This document shows positions 1-12,444 of a DNA stretch of 64,000 nt, piece after piece. The position numbers were made by a program, and so were the translations under genes. The stretch comes from Atriophallophorus winterbourni (Eukaryota > Platyhelminthes > Trematoda > Plagiorchiida > Microphallidae). The stretch spans positions 50,218 to 114,217 of the forward strand of contig JACCGJ010001690.1 in NCBI GenBank assembly GCA_013407085.1, given 5' to 3'. The stretch's first letter is position 1. The number at the start of each line of letters is the position of its first letter. The notes under the pieces were generated by a model. That model searched no databases. It saw nothing but the letters and a program-made list of their open reading frames with translations, and had not been told where the DNA came from.

Positions 1-949
1 CATATTTAGAGTGGCCAAAGTGATGTGTTGCTCAAATCCCCGAATTATAACTGCAGGATTGGAATGGAAAATTCCTCATTAGCTTATTGCTGATTGAACC
101 AGGTTTTCGTTACGGTCATCAGGATTCATGAATATTATAAAGTATTTGCTAGAATTACGAGGTTTACGAGATTTATTTTTTAAGTAGTTCTACATTAAGA
201 GACTCCGCAATAATCTTCGTCTAATTAAATGCTAATTTTATGCGAATAACATGCAACTTATATTATTCAACTAACGCCTTCTTCACATAGACACACCTAT
301 CGGTTTCTGGAATTTTGCCGTCATCTAGTGGTGACAGAAACATCAGGTTCTGTGAGCCTCAGAACAATGATATATTGCTGACCAAACGTATACGTGTAAG
401 CTACTGCCTAATATGGTTCTTATAAAGAACCCTGATGTTCAACTACAGAAGCACAAATTGATTTCAGGTCACGCACTTGAGGCGCTTATAAACGACAAAC
501 ATTTTGTAATGCTCAAATCTCCATCTCTCACATACCTCTACTGGTTTTTTGCTATTTGCGTCATTAGGTAGCTACGAGAAAATCAATTTCAGTGAAACAC
601 AAATCATAGTGGGAAACAAATCCAAGTTTTTTGCTACAGTTGAATAGGGTTCTTGCTAAAATCACGAAGATCGTATGCGAAATCGCACAATGATTTAACT
701 TACTTTAATACAAGGATCCACATTCGGTTCATTCGGGTAAGTAGCTATGACATCATATACTAGAGAAAAGACGTAACTTAAAAATAAGTTCAAATTAGGA
801 TTTATTAAATGAAATTATAAAGTTGGTGGAATACAAATTACCCGTGTATCCAGCAATGGGCTCTACAGATTAAAACAATGAAAAAGAAAATGAATTTGTA
901 TGTGTACACGTATTTTTAGAAATTAAATTAATATATACATTAAGCTCAG
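1..949. other. AT-rich DNA, no gene recognised
   Basis: I see no open frame with protein-like composition, no RNA gene and no repeat here. The far 3' part of the minus-strand LINE copy that starts at 2,190 may trail into it, but I could not trace it below about 950. Confidence 0.4.
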
Positions 950-2190
950 ATAACCTTAATACCTCTTCTGAACTGCAGAAAATCTTTCTCGATGATGGCA
1001 GGTGATGCGAAATGCATGTGTGTGGAATGATGTAAGATAAATAAAAAATTGTATAACTGGAAGTCGGAGAAACTGGAGGTAAGTACCAGAGAATAACAAC
1101 ACGTGACCCTTCAGCATTTGTATGCTCACATGATTGGTCCAGCTTAGACTGTTGGACATGGTAACGCGAAGGTACTTGGAGTTACTACATCGTTCTAACA
1201 ACGAGGCATTAAATGAAAAACGATAAATTTTTTGATGCGGAGCTAAATATCGCTGTCAGAAATGTTGAAAATTGAAATTTGGTTTCATTTTTAAGCATTC
1301 AAACATAAACAAAATGTTCATTACCAATAAACAATGCCAGGATTTAATGAGACAAAATAATGTTTGTCGATTCCACTATTGTAGTTCAGTGCAACGTCGT
1401 CGTCGTAATTATGAATAAGTGCAGATGGTCTACAAGGAAGATCACATATGCCAAAAGAAAATAAAAATGGGTACAGTATTGCATCATGCTGGACACCACG
1501 CGTAATTAGTGTCGCACGACAGTGTATTTTTAACCCGTGCGTCGAAGAAAGCTCCACTTCTTGGCCACATGCATCTACGTGTGTCACCTGACAAATCGAA
1601 TGCAATTTCTGCCAATTGATTTATAACTGATTAAGTGAAGCAAAACTAAGTAACCAACGAAATCCCGTTTTTCTGTTATTTCTGTTTCATATTTCCCATA
1701 TTATTATGTGGTTTGTTGTAAAGATCTTTGCGTTTTAGACGAATAAAATTGAATGGAATGAAATACGCCTCCAAATTAGGTTAATATCCGATTATTGATG
1801 TTCGATTGAACGCCACATTCAGATTGTATTTGGAGTAATGAACGTCGTACAACACTGTTTATTGCATTGAATACACCAGAACTGACAAGTGGAAGCCGTT
1901 TGCAACGGTTACAATTTCTTTAAGCAACTCTGACGTGCACGCCATCGGGCGGAATATTTCAGGAGCTTTATCAGTAATCGCGGTTAGGCACACAGATATC
2001 CAACAGTCAGACGTAATTGCTTTTTCCATGCGTCGATGGAAAATGCATGCGATAGGTGCCGAACGTACACCAGAGCATTCCTCGAATCTGGTCTTGCAGC
2101 CTTGAAGAGTGAGACAAACGAACCTGCAAAAAAGACCTCGAGTACGTTGGTGCAGGATAAATTGGAGAAAATAAAAGGGGAGCGTCATAA
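950..2190 (-). pseudogene. LINE family B RT, decayed copy 1
   Basis: Read right to left, the pieces of a CR1-like reverse transcriptase appear in order. The start block has FRPMACTSELLKE (near 2,050-1,930). Next comes a stretch matching NAFNSV..SLL (about 1,878-1,800), read as NAINSVVRRSLL. Then comes the palm block with TRGVQ and HNYDDDVAL, a degenerate Y-x-D-D box (about 1,520-1,400), and last the post-palm block KYLRVTMSNSLSWTNHV (about 1,180-1,110). The same landmarks occur in the B fragments at 53.8 and 61.5 kb. The FAYR..RSTVDAV segment is missing between the first two blocks, so there is an internal deletion, and several frameshifts and stops break it. Such proteins copy the element RNA at the target site; this copy cannot. 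Confidence 0.75.
1640..1768 (+). mobile_element. possible LINE 3' tail inserted in B copy
   Basis: A plus-strand stretch ends in TAGACGAATAAAATTGAATG and GAATGAAAT. It resembles the 3' ends of the CR1-like elements elsewhere in this window (TTTTAGACCATTAAAAACC and a TTGAAT tail). It sits where the B copy is discontinuous. The match is short, so this is only a suggestion. Confidence 0.3.
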
Positions 2191-2979
2191 CTGAGGTCTG
2201 TTGACTGACGTTTTCAGGTAGTTGGGGAACAAAAGATTCATTTAAGCAAACGTGTCAGAAAAAGGATGGCGATCGATCGTTGTCTTATCCATAAATTTAC
2301 AAACTTTATAATTGAAAACCGTCTTTGGTGCCAATAAATATATTCCTATACACCCTCCCGAGACGAAGAATTTAAAGCTTAATTGACTGTAAAGTTGCGC
2401 ATCAGCATTTCAATCATGTTTTTTAGGAGGCTTCATCTTTCATGCAGAGTAAACTCTTTAGGTGGGCGGAAAAAAATGGTAAGGACTAAAATATTGGAAC
2501 CTTTTGGACAAAGAAACTACTAGAGCTTATTTGTGCTAGAATTTTACACCACACACGTTGTAGACATTTTTTGAATGAACATTTCGAAATCATTGATATC
2601 AAACATGACTATATGGGCTAAAATCTTTGAAGTTCAAGCTAATAGTGAATAATCTACTGCAGATAATAACTGGGAAGCTGTACAACGCTTGACAGAAATA
2701 TTCAACTGAGGTTCTCCTGGGCTATGTTGCTGATAGGAGAATATGTCGTCTATGAAGAAGAAGAAAGCAGCAGAGACATTCAATAAAAACTAACTCATTG
2801 TCAATTGCAACATTAAGTCAGGTTTAATGGAACATGGCGACGGTGGTATGTAGAAGCAATTTTGAAGTAGGCAATTGTGAAATTTCAGCATACCAGGACT
2901 ATAAGGAATGAATATTTGATGATTAAATACAAGTCAGGGGTATTCTAGAAATAGCCTGACGTCGGTGAATTGCGACTTA
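2191..2979. other. no feature recognised
   Basis: No coding-like frame, tandem repeat or RNA gene was seen. A GAAGAAGAAG run near 2,755 is the only simple-sequence feature. Confidence 0.35.
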
Positions 2980-3176
2980 TCATCCTGCACGATGCTTATT
3001 TTTAATCTCAAGTGAATACTTCAATATATCATTGATTTTTTTGATGGATTCCGATGCCGAACTTTTTATTTCAGTATTTTCGCTGTAATACTCTTGATCG
3101 CTTAATCGTTTAAGAAAGTGTGCGGAAAAAATTTTTTCGTTGATAAGAAAACACGATGAATTTAGAAAGAGATAGC
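2980..3176 (-). CDS. candidate terminal exon, unknown host gene
   Basis: On the minus strand a consensus-like splice acceptor (AAAACATTTTAG) is followed by an open frame of about 65 residues that ends at a TGA at 2,980. The composition is soluble and charged, rich in lysine, glutamate and serine, with segments such as KRLSDQEYYSENTEIK. I recognise no family. It could be a last exon because the frame starts at an acceptor and ends at a stop, but no polyadenylation signal was obvious downstream. In AT-rich DNA an open frame of this length can also arise by chance. Confidence 0.25.
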
Positions 3177-4299
3177 CTAAAATGTTTTGAAATATGACGA
3201 AATTTGATTCGTAGAAATTAAAGGTGAGCACGACCGAATTCAGGGCCCGCGATATATATAATTATCAATGAAATCCATTTGTCTTGGTACATTCTTTTTT
3301 ATGCAGTACAAAGCATGTTGAATCCATGCTCTATATTTTCAATGACATTGCCGCTGATTCAGGATAATGCAATAAGGCTTCAAAACTTTTGTGATTTTTC
3401 GTTTAGAAGTAATGTACTAAATTCAGTGAAGTGTACTACACCCTGATTAGAAAAGCAGTCATACTTCCTTTGCATGTTCGAAATTCTATAAATGTTTGGG
3501 AACATATTAAAAATGTCAATATATACGTGATATTAAAAGACAAAATGTAGGTCATCCACCATTCTTGCCTGATTTATCATAATCGAATCAGAATTAACTG
3601 ATTGACAATTATACACAATAAACACATACATTCGTTTAAGAATGATATAAATAATGAAAATTCCGGGCGAAATATTTTCAATCTCACAGTCCGAATGCAA
3701 CACCGGAAAATGATGACCATATACTGAAGTCACACTTTTTCTGAAATAACCGTACCTGGTGTCTGATCATCCTTATTGTCAGAATATGCTGAAATTTCAC
3801 AAAATTCCACCTCGCGAAGTTAAATTCGAAACAGGCGTCACAATGTTTAAAGCAACCTGGTTCTATTAGACCACTAACAATTGGTTAGTTCTATTGAAGG
3901 TTACTGCTGTTTGTTTCTTCACCGAACGTTTTCTTTGGGAAATCATGCGCCTAAGTTTTGACTTGTATTTAAAATGACTGGTGACCTAGAAGTCGATTGA
4001 ATTTAAGATTTGTTTTGCAGCGTTTTCTGTCATTTAAGTTTGCTACCCGACGTCACCTAATGGTGTATACACGTGCACTTTGTGGCACGTGAGGCAGGGG
4101 TCACAAATGGTGCGGGCATAAAAAATCGCCTAAAAGACAATAAGGAATCTCGATCTACGCTCAACATCAAATTCTGGAGTGAATCTTCTTGCTCCTCATG
4201 GCATATAATGACATTTAACTTCGTCGTTTCTCATTAGTGCTCATTGAGATGTCTCACGCTATAAGGCTGCAGGAATTCCTAGAATGTTTTCCTTTGAAA
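3177..4299. other. no feature recognised
   Basis: Only short chance-length frames were seen, on both strands, and no repeat or RNA gene. Confidence 0.35.
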
Positions 4300-4339
4300 T
4301 AAAGGATTGCTCGCGTGGTTATCCTCAGTACCCAAGGCA

Positions 4340-5430
4340 TCCATATTTATTTGTTGCATGGGAAGAGATATCGTATTTGAAAGTAGGATATCTGTCCGTT
4401 TAACCCCGATTCCAAAGAAAGATCGTGGTAAGTCCCACTCCTTCTGGTGCAAGACGCAGTTGTTCAACGTACTTCATTGCATTGTGCTACGACAAATGTA
4501 TTTCAGTTACAGTTTACCAGATTCCTATACGTTTGTCCACATCTTTGTTGTAAAAGTATGTTTTTGGATTATATCACTGCGCTCAACGTTGTCTTTAAAC
4601 GTTCCCTACTAAATATTATCTCTCTAATATACTGTCATGATTGACAAACCCCCTGTGCGGAACCGAAACCATGTGGCGTCTAAAAGGATGCAAAACTTTA
4701 CCATTTTATTTTTAGTTGGAATTTCTCATCTTCCTGGTGACGATTTTCCAATTATCAATAAATATGTCGATGACGTTTACGTCGGATTGCACCACAAAAA
4801 TCCAGTCTAACAATATGCGTTAGAAGTAATCATTTCAAGCATTGGTCAATGTTCGTCCTCGCTTGGCTTATCTTTGAATCCTAAAATTGCAACAAAATCC
4901 TATTTCCTAATATAAATGGACAGCTGTGTCTAGCTGTGAATCAAAATATTTCTCGTGTTTTATTTAATCAACTGATGTTTGGAAGATGCTGTAGCTTTAA
5001 ATGTCTCTCGATACACACTTTGACAGTTTCAGCTGGACCAAACATGCGACAACTCAATTTCAGAAAGTTTGCCAGCTTTCATTTTATGACTTGTGCCTCC
5101 GTTCTCTCTCCGTCCATCTCACTTAAATTTGAAAATTTGTGTTTTATAGAATCGTTTCACACATTTCTACGCACACGTCATATATTTACGGCTTTCGGGA
5201 AGATTTGTTCAATTTAATAGGAAGATGTATTGAGGTTATCTGAAGATTAAGTTGGGTTTGTGTGGATTAATCATCGTCGATTATAGCCTTGAAGTTTTAG
5301 CAGACGTAATAATTGCATATAAACTGCATGCGACACGTTTTGCATACAATTATTTCTCATCTTATTCCTTATTCAAGAACTAATAATTTCATAAACTATA
5401 TAGAACCATAGTTGGATTGATTTTTATTAG
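4340..5430 (+). pseudogene. LINE family B RT, decayed copy 2
   Basis: Plus-strand fragments of the same reverse transcriptase as the copy at 0.95-2.19 kb, in the opposite orientation. In order: ISVRLTPIPKKDRGK (about 4,389-4,433), which then loses frame where YRPIACTS is expected; FLDYITALNVV (about 4,560-4,595), matching FLDYTNAFNSV; KYVDDVYVGL (about 4,760-4,790), the Y-x-D-D palm box with both aspartates kept; SSSLGLSLNPKIATKS (about 4,855-4,905), the post-palm helix; and then a LDQT..NSISESL tract near 5,030-5,070. Many frameshifts separate the pieces. The 3' end is unclear and may run past 5,400. Confidence 0.7.
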
Positions 5431-6713
5431 AAAAATCAATGGCTATTTTCAAATGAAGATGCGCCTGCCAATTTGGTAACTGATATTGAATGTTCCTCGT
5501 CGTTTTTTGTAAATTCATTTTCTAATTTCATTCCATGATCTGCCTAGGCCTTGACAACCTGGCAGTCTCGCTGCCCAATTAGAGTGTTTAGTTTCGGTAC
5601 GCTGACTGGATCAGGTTTGTGTTATGCGTTACATTTATTAGTTTCGGAATGTTGTGGAGAAATTGATTCAATCCCCCAAATCTTTTGTACACAAATAAGG
5701 TCATTTTCTTGTTCTTTTCTGTTCGTTTGCTAAAGCTTTCACGATAAGCCTTCAAATCCATAATCAGGAAAAGGTGTTTAGTTAAATTAGCATAACTACT
5801 AAAATTGATTGCCTGTGTACAAGGAAACGTATTGGCATATTATATCCGGCAAGGTTACATAATTTTAGGATAACATTTGATAACGGGATATTCCAAGCCT
5901 AATTTCAGCTTCGCAATTCCATTCAGAATTGTGTACCCTATCCGATTTTTAGATAAATCCTACGGACCTATGCTAGGTGAATTATCACTATTTAATTGCA
6001 TTCGATTGCCACAATCTGCAGTTATTTTTGAGCGAGTTAATTACATCCGATGTGCAGCATACATTTTGAAAAACAAACCCGAAGCTACAAAAATTCCTTA
6101 TGCAATTAACGATGGGCCACAGACAATCGGTGATAATAACTGATTTCACGCTATTAATCTCGATTACGAAGGAGACCTTGTTAAGCTAAACATTATGCTA
6201 TTCAAAATCTCAGTTTTGTAATTCGTTATACAAATGTCTTATTGAAAGCGTTTTACTTACTTTGATTCCCAATAGAGATTATATTAAGCAACATATTCAT
6301 TTGTGATTTACCAGCAGTGATGATGAAAACTTATATTCTAATAAAGGTTTCAATTTTATCTATTAGGTTAAGGTTTTCAATGTTTTACGCTGGCTAAGGT
6401 AAGATGCGTTATAATTTTGAACTGATAAAATTGAAGATATTTCACATTTTGGAATCAATACACACTCTGTTGCAGTGTAAACTGCTGAAACGTTTCTGAA
6501 GTAGATTCTCTAAAACTGGTTTTTCTGGATGAATTAACGTATCGAGTTTTGCATGCAATCGGAACTAGAACACATAGGCGGAGTTATCATTTCAATATTG
6601 ATCTTTCTGAAATTCACTAATTTATCATCGGAATTGTTTTATAATACAAGAGCCAGGTTTATTGAAGGTTTCAGGCTGAAAATCTTGTCAGCTGCACAAT
6701 TGACTCAAATATA
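5431..6713. other. no gene recognised before the gap
   Basis: The stretch holds an 88-codon plus frame at 5,877-6,143 (with GPMLGELSLFNCIRLPQS) that I do not recognise. It might be an old LINE C-terminal tract or chance. Nothing else stands out. Confidence 0.3.
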
Positions 6714-7713
6714 NNNNNNNNNNNNNNNNNNNNNNNNNNNNNNNNNNNNNNNNNNNNNNNNNNNNNNNNNNNNNNNNNNNNNNNNNNNNNNNNNNNNNNN
6801 NNNNNNNNNNNNNNNNNNNNNNNNNNNNNNNNNNNNNNNNNNNNNNNNNNNNNNNNNNNNNNNNNNNNNNNNNNNNNNNNNNNNNNNNNNNNNNNNNNNN
6901 NNNNNNNNNNNNNNNNNNNNNNNNNNNNNNNNNNNNNNNNNNNNNNNNNNNNNNNNNNNNNNNNNNNNNNNNNNNNNNNNNNNNNNNNNNNNNNNNNNNN
7001 NNNNNNNNNNNNNNNNNNNNNNNNNNNNNNNNNNNNNNNNNNNNNNNNNNNNNNNNNNNNNNNNNNNNNNNNNNNNNNNNNNNNNNNNNNNNNNNNNNNN
7101 NNNNNNNNNNNNNNNNNNNNNNNNNNNNNNNNNNNNNNNNNNNNNNNNNNNNNNNNNNNNNNNNNNNNNNNNNNNNNNNNNNNNNNNNNNNNNNNNNNNN
7201 NNNNNNNNNNNNNNNNNNNNNNNNNNNNNNNNNNNNNNNNNNNNNNNNNNNNNNNNNNNNNNNNNNNNNNNNNNNNNNNNNNNNNNNNNNNNNNNNNNNN
7301 NNNNNNNNNNNNNNNNNNNNNNNNNNNNNNNNNNNNNNNNNNNNNNNNNNNNNNNNNNNNNNNNNNNNNNNNNNNNNNNNNNNNNNNNNNNNNNNNNNNN
7401 NNNNNNNNNNNNNNNNNNNNNNNNNNNNNNNNNNNNNNNNNNNNNNNNNNNNNNNNNNNNNNNNNNNNNNNNNNNNNNNNNNNNNNNNNNNNNNNNNNNN
7501 NNNNNNNNNNNNNNNNNNNNNNNNNNNNNNNNNNNNNNNNNNNNNNNNNNNNNNNNNNNNNNNNNNNNNNNNNNNNNNNNNNNNNNNNNNNNNNNNNNNN
7601 NNNNNNNNNNNNNNNNNNNNNNNNNNNNNNNNNNNNNNNNNNNNNNNNNNNNNNNNNNNNNNNNNNNNNNNNNNNNNNNNNNNNNNNNNNNNNNNNNNNN
7701 NNNNNNNNNNNNN
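6714..7713. other. assembly gap, 1000 N
   Basis: Exactly 1,000 N bases. A round length like this is normally a placeholder of unknown true size, so the distance between the flanks is not known. All open frames crossing it are artefacts. Confidence 0.99.
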
Positions 7714-8690
7714 ACATTCTGGCATAAAAACAAGAGCGGGAATCAGCGACAAGTCAGATGACGTTTATCGTGAACCCGTGATAATTATGATTTAAATAGG
7801 ATTTCAAGAGAATGTTTTGGGTGACAACATCCTCGAAGGTAATTGCTGATGGATAGCGTCAGCTGAAATAGAACGATATGCAGTTCGTCAAGCTCAATCA
7901 AACAAGCTCAGTGTGGCGATAGTTTGAATTGAGCGCGTTGGCACAATAACCATTTGCAAATTTGATGAAAGTGACAGTTACGGAGGTGATATTGTTGTGC
8001 TAACGTGATTTGTCTAGTTAATCTAGGCGTCTGTTTGGTTCATGATTTTGTATGTAATGAACACGTTTGTCTATCTGAGCTTCTTTGTATTTTGTGAGAT
8101 TTGAGGTGGGGAAACGAATAGTGTTGGAATACTTGGACCCATTAATGAAGCACGAAGAAATCATAGAGTGAATATGAATCGCGAGGTTCATATTTAATGG
8201 TTGGTCGAGTAAACAAGAGCATGTGCACAGCACCTAATAAAAACTGGAACAGGAAGAGCAGTTCGGCTATCGATCGATATGACTCAATTACGTCGGGCCC
8301 CCACAATATACCTCGTTAAATGTACATTTTCGAGTTGAAGCAAGCGGACATAGGCACCAAACCTTCTATCATTAATGACTGATATTCATAAAAATATATT
8401 TTTCCATTGCTTAACAAAATATAATGCGCATTTCGAGTAATCTGCGTGCCCGGTTTCCCGTTCAAATGTTCTTGTCCCAGCTTGTGATACATGACTTGGC
8501 GTTCGATCAGTTATTTCTAACCGATGCTTTTCTTATTGAGATCATTATATCACAGATTTGCGTTGCAAAATTTTAAGCTAATATTAATTTTAAATTAAAT
8601 TTCTCGGAATATAAAAACAACCAAAATAAATGGCGATTAGATTATAAATCTCAATAAACGCACCTGTCTCTGTAACTGTTCCGTTTTAAT
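7714..8690. other. no feature recognised
   Basis: No convincing coding frame, RNA gene or repeat was seen. Confidence 0.35.
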
Positions 8691-8694
8691 TTTA

Positions 8695-8785
8695 AGTAGA
8701 AAAAAATTGTTTATTTTTATGTATATTTATATATTTATATAATTTTATATGTATATTTATAAAGTTGTTTATTTAAGTATTATGT
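8695..8785. repeat. AT-rich low-complexity tract
   Basis: The stretch is almost only A and T, with repeated ATGTATATTTAT and ATATTTATATA blocks. It is a simple AT-rich run with no sign of coding. Confidence 0.75.
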
Positions 8786-9144
8786 ACAGAGAGATTAACA
8801 AAATGCCGATAGTGTATTTCTTGAAAACTGGGGAGAGACATGTAGTTAACGAATATATATTGATTTATCAAGTCCCCTATATCCTTTGTCAAGTATATCC
8901 GTATATATTGGTTTAACTTGAAGCTTCTATATTTTATACGATGCAAATCATTAAATGAAAATTCTCGAAATCTTATAATGTTTTAGTCGTAAAATAATTT
9001 CCAATTTATCTTGAAAATGTATGATAATTTGATTTGGTTAACTAAATGATCATATAATATTTAACAAAAAAACTCGTGTGCACGCATTTTCATCATGCAC
9101 ATCCTACGAACGGTTTTGTATGGTTAGCACTTATAATGGGATTT

Positions 9145-9465
9145 GTGTGATGAAAGTGCATGCGAATGAGCATTTTCATTCAGTGTCATTGGTTAAAACA
9201 AATCTAAATGTGCTTGCACACAACTAATGATTGAAATGCTTAGGCGTAGAAGCTTATCCAAATGTGGCAAACACTTACAAATTGTTTGTAATTTTTCCAC
9301 TGTTTCAAGCGCATGCGGATCCTGATATTAGTGCCTCTACTTGATGAGTGCAAACAGCACGAAACCGGTCATGGTGTGTGTTATCAAAATGCATGCAAAT
9401 GAGAATTTTCGTCAATCGTTATGGGTTTAACACATTTATACATATTGTGTGAGCACATGTTACTG
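9145..9465. repeat. pair of diverged direct repeats
   Basis: A roughly 85 bp stretch at 9,148-9,232 recurs with many changes at 9,377-9,462, offset by about 230 bp. Shared blocks include TGCATGCGAATGAGCATTTT against TGCATGCAAATGAGAATTTT, and a later GTGCTTGCACAC against GTGTGAGCACAT. Two copies of a longer decayed repeat are likely. Family unknown. Confidence 0.5.
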
Positions 9466-12266
9466 AACAGGCTGTTCGCCCCAGTCTTATACGACAATGG
9501 CGCAACGTATTAACCATATCTCCTTTGTATCCAGCGCGTGGGGTCATGATTTTGAGCAATAATGCAAGTAATTATTATAATCTTTCATGCCATTATTTCA
9601 TTCACACTGACCCCCAGATAGGCGTCAGTAGTGGAATATACCAGAAGCAATGCAATCTCTTCTTTCTCATAGTGGGTGTGTGAATAACGGTGAGCGTTAT
9701 AAGCGCACTCTTTATTTTCTAGCCAGGATAAAGCTTGTCGACACAAGCCTCGTTTTGGAATATCACGATAGATAGCAAACAGAAGATTCAGCGGTCGAAA
9801 TGAGCACCTATTTTCATTCTGACGAGTGCTGAGTACTAGATGCGGCATCTAAACGCTGTATGTTAACACATGAAATGCATTTATGAAATGTTACTATCAT
9901 ATTTACTATATAGCTCCTCAAAGATTTGCGATCACTGAAACGTGATTTGTACTTATTTGACCGAAGCCAACAAAGACACCAGTGTAATCTTAAGTTGAGT
10001 ACACGAATGAAATTACAGAGGATATAAACTTGTTGATTGTGGTAATTGTTTTGATTGTGCTGCATCAAAAATCAAGTATTGAAGATACGAGATTAGGTTC
10101 TAAGGTTATTGTTTTATGATTTTTCATATGCAGGTCGAATGAATTTAATCTTCCATTTACATCTGTGCAGCGGGCTTTACTGATGAATAAGCCAGATTGA
10201 TTGATGTTCCTATCCACGCCAACCCACGTGCGTCGATCGAAGGCAATATTAATGCAGATCGTTATAAAGTCGGGTTTTTAACATCAAACAGCTTATGCAG
10301 TCATATTGCATTTATATCAAAATTCTTAGTTGAGTGCTAGGTCTTAGTTTGACCCACTTGTAGGGCTGGTTTAATTACGAAGACAATTTTTGTGGTCGTC
10401 GGGACATTCTCTCAGAGACACGTAATCAAATTTCGTCCGTCTTCTCAAATGAATGCAAACAGTATTCCCATCAAACAATTGATGCATCAGCGTATCCGAG
10501 CGTTGAGATCCCGAAATCCCTATGTAATTGTATTCGTTGGTAGTACATGAATGTATGCTTCCTAATCCAGTCAATGACAAATTCGAACAGACCTCACGCT
10601 GATGGACAGCTTTCCCTGAGTACTAGTGCAATAAAAATTCACACGTTTTTAATCGAAGACGCAAAACCGAGCACTATTAGAGTTGTAAATGGTTCTATTT
10701 ACGCTCACGAGATTCAAGAGTAGTTTACCGTGAGGTGATTGGATTGCCGGTGGAAACGTAGCGCTGAAATCGACCAAACATGCTGCTGATACCTTCCACA
10801 GTTCTTAAACATCCCATACAAAATCGCACTTTACTCTGTAGTTGCAGCAGTATCTCCATAGGTTACTCCACCGATTCCTGTTGTACGGTGCAATCACTGG
10901 ACAATGCTCAACTCACCCAGATAACTTTTTGTTAAGTTCAACAGCAGCAGTGCTAACGAATCTATAAATTAAAACTACAGCATTTAGTTTTCCAAAGTGT
11001 CCGATACTTGCTACAGATTCCAAGTAAGATGATGTTTCCACCCAGTATAGCTAAATGTTTTCATGGTCAAATAATTTATCAGCTCATCCACGGAAGTCTT
11101 AATCAGAAGCACCGCGCAATCGGAAAACCCTTGCGTAAACAGTGGGTTTCATATGTTAGGAATCATCCAGGCTTTTCAGTAGAAAGAAAAAATATGTTCC
11201 TAATATTACAGTTAGAACAACGACCATCACTTTTCACCTCTGATGCATAGCCGTGGTATATGTTTCAACCTACTGATTAGCAATATATTCTGTGTGCTTT
11301 GTATCAAATCAACGATTCAACGCGATAGTGATCCTTCATAAGTCATTCTCTTATGACTAATCGCAGAACCATCAGCCATGTTGAAAACCTTCATGCACAC
11401 ATGGAGCTAGTCTTGTTCGTTTGCCGCATTTCCAGAGTCACGCCAGATGGAAACATTATGCGGATAATAGGAGCTCACACCTCGTTCCATCACCTGCTGC
11501 AACGATCTTCTAACGCTGATTCGTATTACATTGAGCTTATTTATCCTAACGCTTAAATTAATTCCACCATGTACGAAACCAAGTTTAGTATGCTTTCTAT
11601 TCAAATGTTCTTGAAACGGAAAAATTTGACACAATCCTCTGGTATAGCAATTTGCTCTGAAGCACAAACATGTCCGAGTACATTTCACTCGAGTGAAAAT
11701 ATCGTTTGCAATATAGTTTGCGAACAAAATTAAATCACACTTACCTTTCGAAGTACCGGTCGCTTATGAAAACAACACATACTCAGATTCAGTCTTTCTA
11801 TTGTATATAAATTCTGGTATTTTACAAAAGTGGCTTCAAAATGATAAACACAGATTCATTTAAAATAAATACGGCAAAAATTTCATACGTTGACAAACGA
11901 AATTCACTGTATTTTGCTAATAAGATTTAATTTATTATAATTTTGTGTTTAAATTGGCAAGCAAGGACTATTCAATAAATAAACTTAAACTGCAATTTGT
12001 ACTGGAATTCATACAAAGCAAAGTTTCGTGTTTAGATACAAATTCAATCATTGTGGCATGCATTTTATGTTAAGGAAATAACAAAGCATCTCCGTGTTAC
12101 ACATTTTCTATGTTCGATATTAATGTCTAGTTAAATCTTGAACATAATAAATTTTGAAATTTCTTCGGATTTACAATTGTCATATTTTCGTATCACAATT
12201 TCCGGCAATTAACGCGTGACTATGATGTAATAAAAATATCACGGTAGAAATTGTTTCCTGACTCAC
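9466..12266. other. no gene recognised
   Basis: Some frames of 60-106 codons occur on both strands (the longest is minus 11,407-11,727), but none shows a known motif. A strong splice donor (AAAG|GTAAGT) lies on the minus strand near 11,741 with no clear exon attached. Confidence 0.3.
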
Positions 12267-12444
12267 GTATTCGTCCGAGATATCTGAGTGCCAGTGCTGG
12301 TTTTAGGATTTCGAACATTCTCATCCTTGGAAAATTTTTTTGTGCAGGGTTTTTCAATTGAAGTTGAACCTTCGCCAGGTATTCATCACCAAATTGATAC
12401 AAATCGACAAATCCGCAGCTAAGAACGTTATCAGCCGAACGATA
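12267..12444 (-). CDS. candidate internal exon, unknown host gene
   Basis: On the minus strand a good acceptor (TTGTCCTTTCAACAG) opens a 178-base stretch that ends at a GTGAGT donor. In the frame that begins with the first base it codes 59 open residues with ordinary protein composition (for example GFVDLYQFGDEYLAKVQLQL and FEILKPALALRYLGRI). The stretch upstream of the acceptor is pyrimidine-rich. The candidate exon at 14,340-14,452 ends in the matching phase, which gives mild support for one minus-strand gene. I do not recognise the protein and saw no RT or endonuclease motif. Confidence 0.4.

Noticed and set aside
5877..6143. 88-codon plus ORF as a gene
   Set aside because: No motif, no splice or start context of note, and length expected by chance.
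6553..7761. Long open frames of 342-402 codons on both strands
   Set aside because: They consist almost only of unknown residues from the 1,000 N gap.
11407..11727. 106-codon minus ORF as a zinc-finger protein (HLNRKHTKLG)
   Set aside because: No paired cysteines at the needed spacing; a chance resemblance.
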